From assembly GCA_026315105.1 (NCBI GenBank), contig CM048745.1, forward strand, positions 286,359,747 to 286,423,746: a stretch of 64,000 nt of DNA, written 5' to 3'. The position numbers and the translations under genes are program-made. Shown one piece after another: positions 41,378 through 52,883 of this stretch (its first letter is position 1; the number at the start of each line of letters is the position of its first letter). The DNA comes from Locusta migratoria. Its lineage: Eukaryota; Arthropoda; Insecta; Orthoptera; Acrididae. The notes under the pieces are model-generated. The model was given only the letters and a program-made list of their open reading frames with translations. It had not been told where the DNA came from and searched no databases.

Positions 41378-42060
41378 ATGGATATTCTTCAATGGAACAT
41401 TCGTGGTATCCGGTCGAATTGGACAGAACTGCAGCTTCTAACGCGAACATATCATCCAATCATCTTCTCTCTACAGGAGACAAAATTGCTCCCTGGTACT
41501 CGAATTACTTTCCCACGCTACACTACCGTTCGCTTTGACCTTCCTCCAGTGGCAGGAATTCCAGCCCACGGGGGCGTAATGTTGCTTATTCGGGATGACG
41601 TACACAGTACACCGGTCCCTTTGTATACTCCAATACAAGCTGTTGCTGTCCGGATATACCTTCCTGGATTTGTCTTCACACTGTGCAAAATTTACGCTCC
41701 TTCCTCTTTTCCCGTCACTAGATCAGATCTCCTAGATCTTATTGACCAGCTTCCGCGTCCGTTTTTGTTGGTGGGAGATTTCAATGCCCACCACCCCCTT
41801 TGGGGCTCCCCACGACCATGTCCACGGGGCTCCCTTCTGGCAGATATACTGAACCACCTTCAGCTCATCTGCCTTAACACTTGAATGGTCTGTTCTCTCA
41901 GACACACATTCGAGCGATCATTTTCCGTGTGTAATTCACCTAATGATGCCTGACACCCTTGGGCATCCACACTGCTGGCAGTTAACGAAAGCGGACTGGG
42001 AGCTCTACACGTCACTGGCGGGTTTTGGTACTTAGCATTATCTTAGTATAGACGACCAAG
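41378..42060 (+). pseudogene. I-clade LINE ORF2: APE endonuclease domain with internal deletion
   Basis: The ORF2 start ATG is at 41378 (MDILQWNIRGIRSNWTELQL). Endonuclease blocks are 'QWNIRG' (metal-binding Asn), 'LQETK' (catalytic Glu, near 41474), 'GGVMLLIRDD', 'CKIYAPSS' and 'LVGDFNAHHPLWG' (GDFNAHH, near 41778). The frame stops at 41884. Just after, another frame reads WSVLSDTHSSDHFPC, the SDH catalytic end. The usual 40-50 residues between 'LNTG' and 'WSVLSD' are missing, so there is an internal deletion at about 41880-41890. Another frameshift near 42030 precedes the RT frame. This domain nicks target DNA to prime reverse transcription. Confidence 0.88.
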
Positions 42061-44000
42061 TGGAACACATTACCACAGTTATTCTGACAGCCGCGGAATG
42101 TTCCATCCCCTGCAAGACTTCCCACGCACGTCGTCCCCTTGTCCCGTGGTGGACCGCGGAATGCCGTGACGCTCTGCGAGCACGGCGACGTGCCCTTAGA
42201 ATCTTCAAACAACGGCCCACGCTCGACAGCTGCATCCGATACAAACGGCTGCGGGCCTATTGTCGTCACCTCTTTCGCGACTGTAAACGCGCCAGTTGGC
42301 GCTCATTCACGAGCTCTTTTAATAGGTCTACCCCTTCCTCCATCATTTGGGGTAACCTTCGAAAAATTTCGGGCACTATGGCTCATTCCCCAATTCCCGG
42401 TCTGTGTGTCGCAACTGACTCCGTCGTCGATCCTCCACAAATAGCCAACGCACTGGGTCGACATTTTGCAGAGGTCTCTAGCTCTTCACATTACACTGAC
42501 GCTTTCCTAACTAGGAAACGGACGGTGGAGGCGACTCCATTGCCCTTTACCTCTCAGAACCGTGAATGCTACAATACCGAGTTTACTGTACGAGAGCTTC
42601 ACCACGCACTCTCGTCTTCGCGGTCCTCCGCTCCAGGACCAGATGGCATTCACGTGGCGATGCTGCAACACCTTTCACCAACGAGCTTGCACTTCCTACT
42701 GGCCACCTACAACCGCATATGGATAGAAGGCATCTTTCCGCGACGCTGGCGTGAAGCCATAGTCATTCCCATACCAAAGCCTGGGAAGGACAAATGTCTC
42801 CCTTCCAGCTACCGCCCCATTTCCCTCACCAGTAGCATATGCAAGGTGATGGAACGCATGATTCACGGGCGCCTGGTATGGTGGCTTGAAACGCGACATC
42901 TCCTGTCTAATGTCCAATGTGGGTTTCGCAAGCACCGTTCTGCGGTGGATCATCTTGTTGCCCTATCTACCTCAGTAATGAATAACTTTTTACGGAAGCG
43001 CCAGACAGTAGCGGTGTTCTTTGATCTGGAAAAGGCATACGACACCTGCTGGAGGATGGGCATCCTCCGCACTCTGCATACATGGGGTTTTCGGGGTCGC
43101 CTGCCAATTTTTATCCGCGAATTTTTAACAGACCGTGTATTTAAAGTGCGTGTTGGTTCGGTTTTATCGAGCACTTTTAATCAGGAGAACGGAGTCCCCC
43201 AGGGCTCGGTCCTGAGCGTTGTGTTATTTGCAGTGGCAATCAATTCTATAGCCGATCACCTTCCACTGGGAGTGTCGGCGTCCCTATTTGTTGACGACTT
43301 CGCGATCTACAGCAGCTCTGAGCAAACGGGTCTCCTGGAGCGGCGCCTCCAGCGGTGCCTAGACAATCTCCACGCGTGGAGTATGGACACTGGCTTTCGA
43401 TTCTCAGCTGACAAGACAGTCTGCATGAACTTCTGGCGGCGGAAAGAGTTTGTTCCCCCGTCCCTTCGTCTGGGCCCCATAACACTTTCATTTGTGGATA
43501 CCACGACGTTCTTGGGACTTGCTCTCGACAGGAAGTTAAGTTGGTCTCCCCACATATCCCGTTTGGCAGCTCGCTGTACCCGCTCTCTCAATGTGCTCCG
43601 GGTGTTAAGTGGCACCTCGTGGGGAGCTGACAGGTCTACTCTCCTCCATCTGTATCGCACCATAGTTCGGTCCAAACTGGACTATGGTAGCATTGTTTAT
43701 TCTTCGGCTCGACCGTCCATACTGCGCCGCCTTAATACAATCCACCACCAAGGTCTCCGTCTGGCGACAGGAGCGTTTTATACTAGCCCCGTTGAGAGCC
43801 TCTATGCCGAGGCCGCCGAACTACCCCTTTCTTACCGTCGGGAACTCTTGCTTAGCCGTTACGCTAGTCGTTTGTCGTCCATGCGAGGACACCCGACGTA
43901 CGCAGTTTTTTTTAACGACTCACTTGACAGTCTCTTAGCTCTGCGCCCGTCTGCTCTGCTACCACCGGGAGTACGCTTGCGTTCGCTATTCGGCCAGCTT
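42060..44000 (+). pseudogene. I-clade LINE ORF2: reverse transcriptase domain
   Basis: About 645 codons are open. Blocks in order: 'WWTAECRDALRARRRALRIF' (linker), 'SSRSSAPGPDGIHVAMLQHL', 'IVIPIPKPGKDKCLPSSYRP', 'QCGFRKHRSAVDHL', 'AVFFDLEKAYDTCWR' (first Asp), 'NGVPQGSVLSVVLF', 'SLFVDDFAIYS' (catalytic DD at about 43293-43298, VDD in place of the common ADD), 'TTFLGLALDRKLSWSPHI' and 'HLYRTIVRSKLDYGSIVY'. The RT core itself is intact. The frame shifts near 44000, just before RNase H. Confidence 0.93.
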
Positions 44001-44972
44001 GCGTTACAATGCCTGCTATCTTCTCGACTGGAGAGAGCACCTCTCCACCGTGGCGAAGCCCCGAAGTCCGTGTTAACTTTCATCTTCATTCTCTTCCAAA
44101 GGACTCCACACCTCGTTTCGTCTACCAGAGAGAATTTCACGCACTCCGGTTTAAATTTGATGACAATTTGTTCATTTACACTGATGGCTCAAAGACAGAC
44201 CAGGGTGTTGGGTGTGCTTTTGTACTTGGCAACGTCTCTTTTAAATATCGTCTTCCTGAGTGGAGTTCCATTTTTACAGCTGAGCTGTATGCATTATACC
44301 AAGCCACACAATACGTCCGGCGACACTCGCTCAGTAAGACTGTCATTTGCTCGGACTCTATGAGTGCTTTGTTGAGCCTTCAATGCTATATCCGGCCCAT
44401 CCCCTGGTACAATCCGCAATTGCCTTACTTCTCTTTCAACGAGCGGAACTACGGTGACGTTTCTGTGGGTCCCTGGCCATGTGGGAGTGTTGGGGAATGA
44501 GGCTGCGGATACGGCTGCCAAGGAAGCCGTTCTCCTTCCTCGGCTATCTACCTTTTCCACCAGCTCTGATGACCTTCGCGCTGGTATCTCCCAGCGTATT
44601 ATCTCCCGTTGGTATCTACATTGGTCATCCCTGTCAGGGAACAAATTGCGAGCCATTAAATCTGTGCCTGATCTCTGGTCAACGTCATCTCGACCCTCCC
44701 GCCGAGAGGAGATTGTTCTGGCCCTGCTTCGTATTGGCCACTGCCGTTATAGCCACCCACATTTATTACGTGGTGGTCCTGCTCCCTTATGTGAGCACTG
44801 TGATGCACCTTTTACTGTGAACCATCTTTTAGTGCAATGTCCGTTTTTCAATCGTCTCCGTCATGATCTGTGTTTCCCATTTGAAATGTCTGACATTTTA
44901 GCTGATGACCCGCAATCGGTTAACAGAGTTTTACTTTTTATACATCGTGCAAATATGGCGAAAGCCATTTAA
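44000..44972 (+). pseudogene. I-clade LINE ORF2: RNase H and C-terminal zinc-like region
   Basis: In a new frame (44009-44400) the RNase H blocks are 'FIYTDGSKTDQGVG' (first Asp, 44178), 'FTAELYALYQA' (Glu, 44282) and 'VICSDSMSALLSL' (second Asp, 44356). A further frameshift lies between about 44400 and 44455, and the last block reads 'FLWVPGHVGVLGNEAADTAA' (final Asp, 44507). The frame then stays open to 44972 with C-EHC-DAPFTVN-H-LLVQ-C (44798-44840), the CCHC-like motif downstream of RNase H. RNase H removes template RNA from the hybrid during cDNA synthesis. Confidence 0.9.
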
Positions 44973-45076
44973 TTTCTAACCCCGGTTCTTTTTTACTATG
45001 GGCAGTGTTGGGCGCTAATGACCACAGCAGTTGTGCGCCCTAAAACCACAAAAAAAAAAAAAAAAATCCGTGTGCG

Positions 45077-45340
45077 CTTCAGAGCTCAAAGTTGTCATAT
45101 ATCCGGGAATTTCCTTAAGCTGACTGGAATACGTGTTGCATCATGTGACAGGTTTCTACCCCGCGCAGTATATATGATCTCATATTTATTGAATTATATG
45201 TTGTACAGTTGTATAATCCTGCAGTATATATTCATTTGTATAAGTGCTGTCTGTCGGTAAAATCCGTAGCGAACAGAGTTACTTGTAAACAAGTGATAGA
45301 TTAAACACTGATGCATGATGGGGCGACTTTCGATGAACGT
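45077..45340. other. Unassigned spacer to the right of the LINE
   Basis: Unique-looking AT-rich sequence with no gene recognised. Confidence 0.4.
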
Positions 45341-45344
45341 TACT

Positions 45345-46160
45345 GTTATTGTCCTCATATCTCATGAACTATGTGTCGTACTGTGATACAATTTCCAAAG
45401 TATTCATACGTATGTGTGTATACTACCTGTAAAATTTCCTGCAATTTGTAGTACACAAATTACAAACTGCATCATACCGAATCTCGTAGTTTTGCTTCAT
45501 GAACAGTGGAAACGTCGTAATCGAGAATCTTTCCCTTCCAATAGTTTGTGGTTGTTAGCCAGAAAAAGTTTAATAATGGTTTGAAATTATATTTAAAGTT
45601 TGATGGAAGTCTCTAAGTACTTTCATTCTCGTATAGTGTATTTATAGTCTCTTCGCATTATGTGGCAGTTTCTTGCAACGCTTATTGTTTATGACATATC
45701 TCCTGAACCATATGTCGTATGTGGTTCCTACCCCTGTAGCAATTGTTATCTCACGTACGGAATATATCTACCAAATTTCGTAGAAATCGATCCAGTAGAC
45801 CGCGGCGGATTAGCCGTGCGTACTTAGCGCCGTGCTGCGGGGCGCGCGGGCTTGCGCCGTAGGGGATTCGAGTCCCCCCTCGGGCATAGATGTGTTGTCC
45901 TTAGGTTAGTTTACCTTAGTTGAAGTAGTTTGTAAGCTACGGACTGATGACGACGCAGTTTGGTCCGACAGATTTACAAACATTTGAATATTTGATTTCG
46001 ATCCAGTGGTTTAGGAAAAAATTGAGCTGCATTGTCGCTTAATGTAGCAGTTTTTCCTGCATCTCATTGTTTACGACGGCATATCTGGTGAGCTATGTGT
46101 TGTACGTGATCCTCATACTTACTGCGACCGTCCTCATGGAGTGGAGCTAACGTGTACAAA
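45345..46160. repeat. Degenerate direct repeats (about 3 units), interrupted by a SINE
   Basis: A phrase like 'catatctc(a/c)tgaac(t/c)atatgtcgta' recurs at about 45357, 45693 and 46082 with similar following text. The spacing is close to 340 bp between the first two. The third is shifted by the SINE at 45797-45997. Non-coding. Confidence 0.5.
45797..45997 (+). mobile_element. SINE-A variant with 10-bp TSD
   Basis: The head is agaccgcggcggattagccg, the B box is gggattcgagtcccc, and the tail is acaaacatttgaatattt. The flanks share tcgatccagt (45787-45796, 45998-46007). It lacks poly(A). Confidence 0.9.
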
Positions 46161-46224
46161 ACTTCATAGAGACTGAAACAAAACTGTAGATTTGCATGCA
46201 AACACACACTCATGGACACTCTGC

Positions 46225-46680
46225 TTTATATATAAAGAAAAATCGATGTACGTGTGTATTTGTGTCCCTATGGAGTGCATGACGGATCGAATAATTTTGA
46301 TAAAAACTTCATATTAATGCAGTGAAGGATTCTGAAAAGTTTGGCAGCGATCGACCTAGATATTTATTGATTTGAAGAGCATAACGTTACATATAAGACA
46401 ATAATTACTTTTTGCAAAAGCTATTTACTCTTTGACTTTTCAGCTTGACCACATTTCAAAAATGCTTTTATTGGTCGTTATGTTGTGTGTAATATGATTC
46501 AATACAGTGAATATCATGCTTATACAACCCAAGCGTGTTTAAACCATACTTACAACAAATTCTGTCTGTCATTTGCAACGACAGTGTCGTCCATAGCGCA
46601 GAATAAGCAAAGTGTCTGGCAGTCTAATATGAGCAATCACGGAAGCGTCCTAGCGGCAGCACTGCAGTAAAAGAATGGCA
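46225..46680. repeat. Unnamed repeat with Helitron-like start, short homology to 31955-32010
   Basis: It begins tgctttatatataaagaaaaatcgatgtacgtgtg (given here only as a landmark at 46227), similar in style to the 21155 start. It contains the 'atcatgcttatacaaccc' and 'gcgtgtttaaaccat' text shared with 31955-32010. No protein is recognised. Confidence 0.35.
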
Positions 46681-47985
46681 TGATACAAACGGAGAACTTG
46701 TTATTTTTAATGTTATTTCCATATTTTCCAGTTACTAAATGTATTGGTGAATTTTCCAAAAGCGCTGACCGTATAAATCCGTGGTGGTTAGCTAGTACAA
46801 CATAAATACCTACATTTTTTGTAGTTGTAGTGTCGTATCAGTGTCTTAAGTGGAGTATGCTGTTAAGATGAGCAGTATGTTTACAACTATCAATTTAACT
46901 TTGAAAATAACTGATTTTGATCGAGGCGAGTTAGGACTGATAGAGTATCAGATTCACTTTCTTCTTCCGTTGCGATTTTTTTTTTTATCTTTTGCGTCTG
47001 TTATTCATCAGTAAAGAGTGCCTGACCAAAACGAGTGGAAAGATTGAAAGCTGATGTGCATATTTGATGTCATTATAATACGGCGTCCTGTCTGTCGTTA
47101 TTAAAAACTGATTTACGAAACCGCGGAATCATCGAATTATGAAACAACTTAAGCATTTTCACGTGTGAGGTAAAGTTCGATAAGTCACAGAATATATAGC
47201 TTTTCCCGAAAGTATGTATTGCACTATTTCACGGATTTTTTGGTCGACACACACAGGTAGTATCATACATCTACATGAATTATACACCTAAACCTTCCTC
47301 CTGAATCACGCCGACCGTTGGTAAGAAGCGTATGAAAATCCATTCAGTGGTTATTCAGTTTATCGCGGACAGACAGACGCGGGGTGGGGAGACTGTTTTA
47401 TACTATGTACAGATAGACTGATTTAGTAAGAGTGAGAGTCTAGCAGATGATGATGAATCTGCTGTTGCGGAGCCGTAGCTCAGACGTTCGCATTACTGTG
47501 CGGGCTTCTGTCCAAGCTTCGAAAACATTGTATCATTTACTATTTGTTACTTGTTACTCACAGAACATGTTTTATTGATTCAGTCGGTGGCAACCTTTGC
47601 TTTAACCGAAGGCTTTATTGATGAGCGAAAGTACGGGGTGTCTCGCTTGAGTCTCGGACACGCGCTAGCACCGCGCCTCATGTATGTCAGACCTCAACTT
47701 CGCTTCGCAGTTTCTCCGGATGAAATTGACGCATCGCGATGCAACCGACGCCATTCTTTTTGTGAATTTTTCATTCTGTCGATTGCTTTAGAAATAATAT
47801 GGATTGTCCATTTCAAAAAAACATAAGTTTGTACTGAAAATATTTCTTCGTTTTAGTCTCATAGTACCTACTTTCATAATCCCCTGCCGTACGTTCATGA
47901 CCGTGAAAGTGGTTTTTCAATACCTCTGGGTGAAACAGTTGAGTGGGACACCCTGTATAGCGCGAAAACTTAAAGAAAGCATACG
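46681..47985. other. Unassigned; possible repeat end near 47330-47430
   Basis: At 47330-47420 'gaaaatccattcagtggttattcag', 'gacagacagacgcgg' and 'gagactgttttatactatgta' look like the familiar end of a tandemly organised insect repeat. At 47950 'gtgggacaccctgtata' resembles a DNA-transposon end. No gene is recognised. Confidence 0.35.
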
Positions 47986-47989
47986 TTTT

Positions 47990-48115
47990 GTTAGCCACTA
48001 TATTGCTTTCTCCTGCGTATATCTTGCGAAACCACCACGAGGATAAAATTACATACACAACAGACGACACGGAAAGATGGAGTGACTGTGGCACACAAAT
48101 TACCCGCCGCCATAA
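47990..48115 (+). mobile_element. CR1-like LINE 3' remnant
   Basis: The text 'ttctcctgcgtatatcttgcgaaacca' and 'gaggataaaatta' matches the pre-terminal CR1-like segment seen at 17690 and 33990. The rest of the LINE is absent or unrecognisable. Confidence 0.45.
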
Positions 48116-49595
48116 ACCGTGTAGCACTGTAGTGTAGATTTTAATGAAATCAGTTGCTGGCCCACAAACACCCTCGACAATATGTCCAAAAGATGACGAC
48201 TGATAGCGCTGGAACTTCTGCACAGAAAGTCAAATGTCAATATAAGCACAGTAAAATGTAACGCCAACGCAATAAAGAAAAATGAAAACTTTATTGCAAG
48301 GAAGTAAGCTTCCCGGTAAAAAGTAATGAAGAATTTCGCAACTTGTTTGTACTAAGGCAAAAGCGGGAAACTCCGTCGCAGAAACAATGCGTACATTCCA
48401 GAAAGTGATTACACCGTTATGGTACTCACTGGCAGCAAAACTCGTTTAACGAGAGAAGTAGAAGACTATCAGAGAAATAGGAGCGCATTACTTATTCCTC
48501 TGTGTGTCTCAGTCCGTCAGAAATTACTTACCTGATACTGGAAATATTCACGGATTTTCCGCAGACTGTTAATCCTGTTACTGAAAACCGTCTCAGTAGT
48601 TCCTGACATTTTTGACAGATAATGAAAGTAATGTAATTTTGTAATAAAGTTTTTCAGCAAGTTAAATATTTAACTTGTAGGTGAATGGCAAGTACGCTCT
48701 AGTTTTTGATGAATGAGTTTGCATTAAGAAAAGGCATTTCTTTAGATTGCATTGACATACAAGGTTAGGTTTTACACCGCCAAGAGACCATAGACCTTAA
48801 TAGATGACATACGATTCAACATTACACCTGTACTAGTTCCTGAGAATACGGAGTCTATAGAGACGAACAGGCACACCGGAGAACATAGACAACAAATCGT
48901 TCCCGTTAGGGTTCTGTACTCAACATGGAGGTACGGAACCTAAAACAATTTAAATGTTTTTCTTGCAATGTCAACTCCCTTGGCAAGAATACTCTCATGT
49001 CAGGTTCTGGCACAGATACGCCGGATTTTTTATGCATATACCACAGTTTAAAACTTAGTCAGCCTTCTTCCTTCGGCTACATAGTTTTCACTTATGAAGA
49101 TAATGCAGGCAGTTCGAAACGCGTCATATATTTAAAAAATGTTGAACTGGGACTGTATAAAAAAAGAATTACAAGTATACATATTAAAAGGAACAAGCAA
49201 ATGGCTGCAATATACAGAGATGTTTAAAAAAAGTGGTAAAATTGATTGAGAGTATAGTTTCCCCTTCAGCTGTTTTACGACGGGTTTCGCTACTAGGTTA
49301 ATATGGCATATCATGAAAAATTTAATACGTGTTAAAACGTGTAATGAGGAGCACTAAGTGACTACCGTATGTGGTCACGACAGATCTCATTAGAAACACA
49401 AATGTGATGATAAACTGACAGATTGGATAACTGAATAACACAGCTTCTCCAAAATTTAACTTCTCTTGCTGCGTGTTGCAAAGCTGAAGTTTGATATTTA
49501 GCTGCTTTCTTCGTAGTCCTGATAATCATGTCAATAAACAGGAAGACAGACAAATCACGTAATCATTTGTTTGATATATGCACTCTAGCATTGTA
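48116..49595. other. Unassigned; contains a small hairpin at 48905-48945
   Basis: At 48906-48942 'agggttctgtact ... aggtacggaacct' is an inverted repeat, a short MITE-like hairpin of a type common in insects. A 100-codon frame (48925-49227) starts inside it, but shows no known motif and is not called. No gene is recognised elsewhere. Confidence 0.4.
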
Positions 49596-49599
49596 ATCA

Positions 49600-49790
49600 T
49601 CATATATATTATTTCTCATCAGTGTTTTTGTGTGGGTACGCCATATCTCCCGTATTACTTATCCAAAATTAATTATTGAGGTATAATTTTCAAGGTTTCG
49701 TTCTCCACTAATGACTAAAAATACAGAGATAGATTAAAGTTATTGTTTTCACAAAAAACTTTATTTAAAAAAAAATTCAATCTAAGTTCA
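49600..49790 (+). mobile_element. Helitron fragment related to 4190-4340 (opposite orientation)
   Basis: The text 'tgtgggtacgccatatctcccgta', 'aattattgaggtataattttcaaggtt' and 'aaaaactttattt' is the complement-strand relative of 4190-4345. It is therefore the same Helitron family in plus orientation. The helicase part that would follow is replaced by unrelated sequence and by the LTR and RTE insertions at 50140 and 50793. Matching tails appear at 51693-52106. Confidence 0.6.
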
Positions 49791-50139
49791 TACCCGGCGA
49801 ACGATCGTAAATGGACATGTATTTACGGTTTCTTCCATCAGCCACCACGCCCAGATTAAACTTAGTTTGCGTAGCCGATGTAAAAGAAATGTAGAAGGTG
49901 CCACCTATTGACAACCTGTTTAACTAACATGAACGACAGCTCTTGCAGTTGTTTAGATTTTTTATGCAAGCCAAAGATCAACCTTGAAGCAAGCATAGTT
50001 TATCACACGATTTAGGTTATACACGTTGATGTAACGATGAAAAATACACAAACAATTTAAATAACAGGCACGTCTCTTGCAGTTCTTTAGATTATTTACG
50101 TAACTGTAGTTTCACAAGTAAATGCACAACAGCTGTTGG
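49791..50139. other. Unassigned spacer
   Basis: No gene or repeat is recognised, apart from the 'cttgcagtt(g/c)tttagatt' phrase repeated at 49944 and 50083. Confidence 0.4.
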
Positions 50140-50780
50140 TGTGGTGTCGCACAAGTACAAAGTGCGCGCCACCTACTTTTGCCGCGCGCCGCCATGCACG
50201 CACGGCGCGGCGTTCTTACGTCAGCTACGAGCGCCCTCTGCTACAACTCCGCTCGTGGCCACCACTGAACGACATCGTTCACTTGCGACTGAGATAGGAA
50301 CCAGTTAACATTTCGGAATCAGATAGGCACCAGTGAAGACTTGGCTACCGGACAGGCGCTAGGCAGGCCTCTAGCTCAACTATGTATCAGCATTCTGCAG
50401 TACTGAGCTATGTAAAAGTTAAGTATTGTATACGTTCTGTGCAAAATATATATATCGTTCTAATGTACTCTAGTTTCTCGTTTCTGCTGTCCCACTGGCT
50501 GCTCACCTACGTACCTGCACAAGCGTGCTACCTTTATTCCTGTGTCGGTCAACCTATTCGGCCACCGACAGCTACGACGGAAACGAGACACAAGAGCGGC
50601 GACGAGGCTGGGACGCAAAAGTTGGAATTGTTTAATTTGTTCAGGCAATCGTTGTATACTGCGCAAATGAACTGAATTACTGCAACTTTCATCATCAGTG
50701 GTGAGTACCGCTTGTTATTATAATTTATGATTTATGTAATATTTAATTTCATTAATTTTAACGTAGAGGAGCGACAATGA
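50140..50780 (+). mobile_element. LTR (family L) plus the start of its internal region
   Basis: The LTR 50140-50592 (tgtggtgtcg...gagacaca) contains a CpG-rich U3 (gccgcgcgccgccatgcacg) and closely matches 20314-20735. Beyond it, agagcggcgacgaggctggg looks like the leader region next to an LTR, and about 190 bp of internal sequence follow before an RTE fragment begins at 50793. No gag or pol is recognised. The element is therefore truncated on the right. The copy at 57639-58122 contains the same leader start. Confidence 0.65.
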
Positions 50781-50792
50781 TTTTAAATTTCA

Positions 50793-51490
50793 TTGAGTAG
50801 AGCGTACAAAATGAACATTAACAAGAGTAAAACAAAAATAATGGAATGCGGTCTTAGAAAATCAGGCGATGGTGAAGGAATTAGATTAGGTAACGAAACA
50901 ATGAAGGTGGTAGATGAGTTTTGTTACTTGGGTAGTAAAATAACATGCGATGGTCGCAGTACAGAGGATATAAAATGCAGAATGGCAATGGGAAGAAAAG
51001 CATTTTTGAAAAAGAGAAATTTGCTAACATCGAATATTAATTTAAGTGTAAGAAAGTCTTTTCTGAAGGCATTTGTGTGGAGTGTTGCCTTGTACGGGAG
51101 TGAAACATGGACGATAAGCAGTGCGGACAGGAAGAGAATAGAGGCTTTTGAAATGTGGTGCTACAGAAGAATGCTGAAGATTAGGTGGGTGGATCACATT
51201 ACTAATGAAGAGGTACTGAACAGAATTGGCGAGAAAAGGAGTTTTTGGCATACCCTGACTAAAAGAAGGGATCGCTTGGTAGGACACATTCTTAGACATC
51301 GAGGAATCGTAAATTTAGCATTGGAGGGAAGTGTGTGGGGTAAAAATCGCAGAGGGAGGCCAAGAGACGCGTATAGTAAGCAGATTCAAATAGATGTGGG
51401 TTGTCGTTCTTATGAGGAGATGAAAAGGCTTGCTCAGGATAGAGTAGGGTGGAGAGCTGCATCAAACCAGTCTCCGGACTGAAGACCATG
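50793..51490 (+). pseudogene. RTE-clade LINE 3' fragment, open 229 codons
   Basis: This is a 5'-truncated copy of the CFDP2-like RTE. The frame from AYKMNINKSKTKIMEC through 'CYLGSKITCDGRSTEDIKCR', 'KAFVWSVALYGSETWT' and 'MWCYRRMLKIRWVDHITNEE' to 'RAASNQSPD' and the stop (51480-51482) has no internal break. It differs from 7372-8140 (minus) at only a few residues. The catalytic FADD lies upstream of the truncation, so it cannot be active. The tail is only gaagaccatgag, without CAA repeats. Confidence 0.92.
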
Positions 51491-51570
51491 AGTGGCTGTG
51501 CGTATGGCTGGGCTTCAACATGACTGAAGCTGTCTGAACAGTTCAGGTCACAGTTCGGGTATTCTCAGAA

Positions 51571-51905
51571 TTTTTGAAAAATAAACAATTTTTCAAAAAA
51601 TACAATACAATATGATTAACTGTGAAACAAAACATCAGATACTGACTTTTTAATGTATTTTATTATTTGAAAAATTGTTTATTTTTCAAAAAATAAAATA
51701 CATTAAAAAGTCAGTATCTGATGTTTTGTTTCACAGTTAATCATATTGTATTTAATTATATTTTTTTACAACGAGACTAATATTTGTTAGTACTATTCAA
51801 AGGTTATCTTTTATACATAATGTACCTGCCTCTGTCTTCTCCATTAGTATCTTACCTATCTGTGACTGACCAGGAAAGAGTGCGAATTATTCGTGTCAGC
51901 TATAT
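51571..51905 (+). mobile_element. Helitron 3' tail with interlocked palindromes
   Basis: The part 51693-51905 is the plus-strand relative of the 3054-3300 Helitron tail, ending in a gtgcgaattattcgtg hairpin-like sequence and a degraded cagctat in place of CTAGT. Directly to its left is a perfect 60-bp inverted copy of its start: arms 51604-51663 and 51693-51752, identical over all 60 positions. The 29-bp spacer (51664-51692) is itself the inverse of 51571-51597. The order is L-A-L'-A', giving two overlapping palindromes. Confidence 0.85.
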
Positions 51906-52075
51906 GCTAGAGCGAGCGGAAAGACGATAATTGGACAGAATCATGATTTCCATCCATTATGTAATAATTATTTACCGTTTACCACGTAGAATGTACAATA
52001 GAAGATTGTTTCACAGCAGTTTCTATTACTGAAAACGAAATTACGTTAAACTAAAACACTTCGTTGCAATAAGAT

Positions 52076-52106
52076 AGGGTGCGAATTATTCGGACGAGTC
52101 AACTAG
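52076..52106 (+). other. Helitron 3' terminus (hairpin then CTAG/T), plus strand
   Basis: The short inverted repeat cgaattattcg (52082-52092) is followed 10 nt later by CTAG (52103-52106) and T. It matches the 3054 terminus (gggtcaactag against gagtcaactag) and probably ends the Helitron whose parts lie at 49600-52075. Confidence 0.7.
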
Positions 52107-52499
52107 TTACATTTATTTACAAAGCAACAAGTCAAGTTCTTTATACTATAACCAGTCAGATCAGACTCCGAACGGCTTCAGCGGCTGACTTTTCGTAACG
52201 ATTACAAAAATCTAAACGTTGTTTGAAAAAGAATCACACATAATATAAGAGTATGTTCTCAGACGTATGACATTGAGAATATTTTAAAAGTGCGTTCTTG
52301 ACAAGCAATTTATGGAATAAATCTAAATTTACGAAAGAAGATATTGATCCGTAGTCAATTTATACATTTATTCATGACGACTAGTTTCAATAAGCTGTGG
52401 TACCATCTGGTCAGGTGAATTTACTACTTTTTGTACTGCCTTGAGAAGTGTCCAACATTTAAATTGATAATTATGTACGTATAACAAATCATGTCACAG

Positions 52500-52545
<46 letters not shown>

Positions 52546-52880
52546 CATGTGCAATAAAATTCACCACAATTCCATGACTCCTGTTACTCACTACTAACGA
52601 AAATACCCCCGCCCCCCTCCCCCCAAATCAAGTTATGTCGTTAGTTACTTGTATGACGGTTGCCGTTTAACAGGAGTCGTACAGAAAAGACGTTACGATT
52701 TTGCAAAGCTGCATAGAGTAGTATTGTTTAAGTTATTATTATCGAAGTCCAGCTGTCAAAAATGATCAATTTCAATAACGGAAAGTCGAAGACGACTGAA
52801 ACCGGTTGATAATGTTTATTAGAAAACAGCTAATAGTTAATAGCTAAAAATACATTTAATAAAACCAATGTTTATATATA
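52107..52880. other. Unassigned, with a 38-base poly(A) run
   Basis: The poly(A) at 52507-52544 has no recognised element body. At 52370-52420 and 52780-52810 are 'gactagtttcaataagctg' and 'gacgactgaaaccggttg' phrases, in the style of retroelement tails. No gene is recognised. Confidence 0.4.
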
Positions 52881-52883
52881 CAT

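Larger units (their letters stand above)
39472..45065 (+). mobile_element. Full-length I-clade LINE with 11-bp TSD
   Basis: A complete non-LTR retrotransposon of about 5.6 kb is flanked by atccgtgtgcg at 39461-39471 and 45066-45076. In order it has a GC-rich 5' UTR (39472-39971), ORF1 with zinc knuckles (39972-41170), ORF2 with APE endonuclease, RT and RNase H (41378-44972), and a 3' UTR ending in poly(A) (45049-45065). RNase H followed by a CCHC-like tail, together with knuckle-bearing ORF1, indicates the I clade (I/Nimb-like) rather than Jockey or R1. It carries roughly six frame breaks and one deletion in the endonuclease, so it is inactive. The TSD and length show it inserted as a full copy. 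Confidence 0.93.

Noticed and set aside
47260..47430. Complete transposon end-to-end at the 'gacagacagacgcgg' motif
   Set aside because: Only one end-like sequence is seen; no partner or coding region could be matched.
48925..49227. 100-codon plus-strand frame starting in a hairpin
   Set aside because: No motif, no neighbouring exons or splice sites; its start lies inside a small repeat hairpin.
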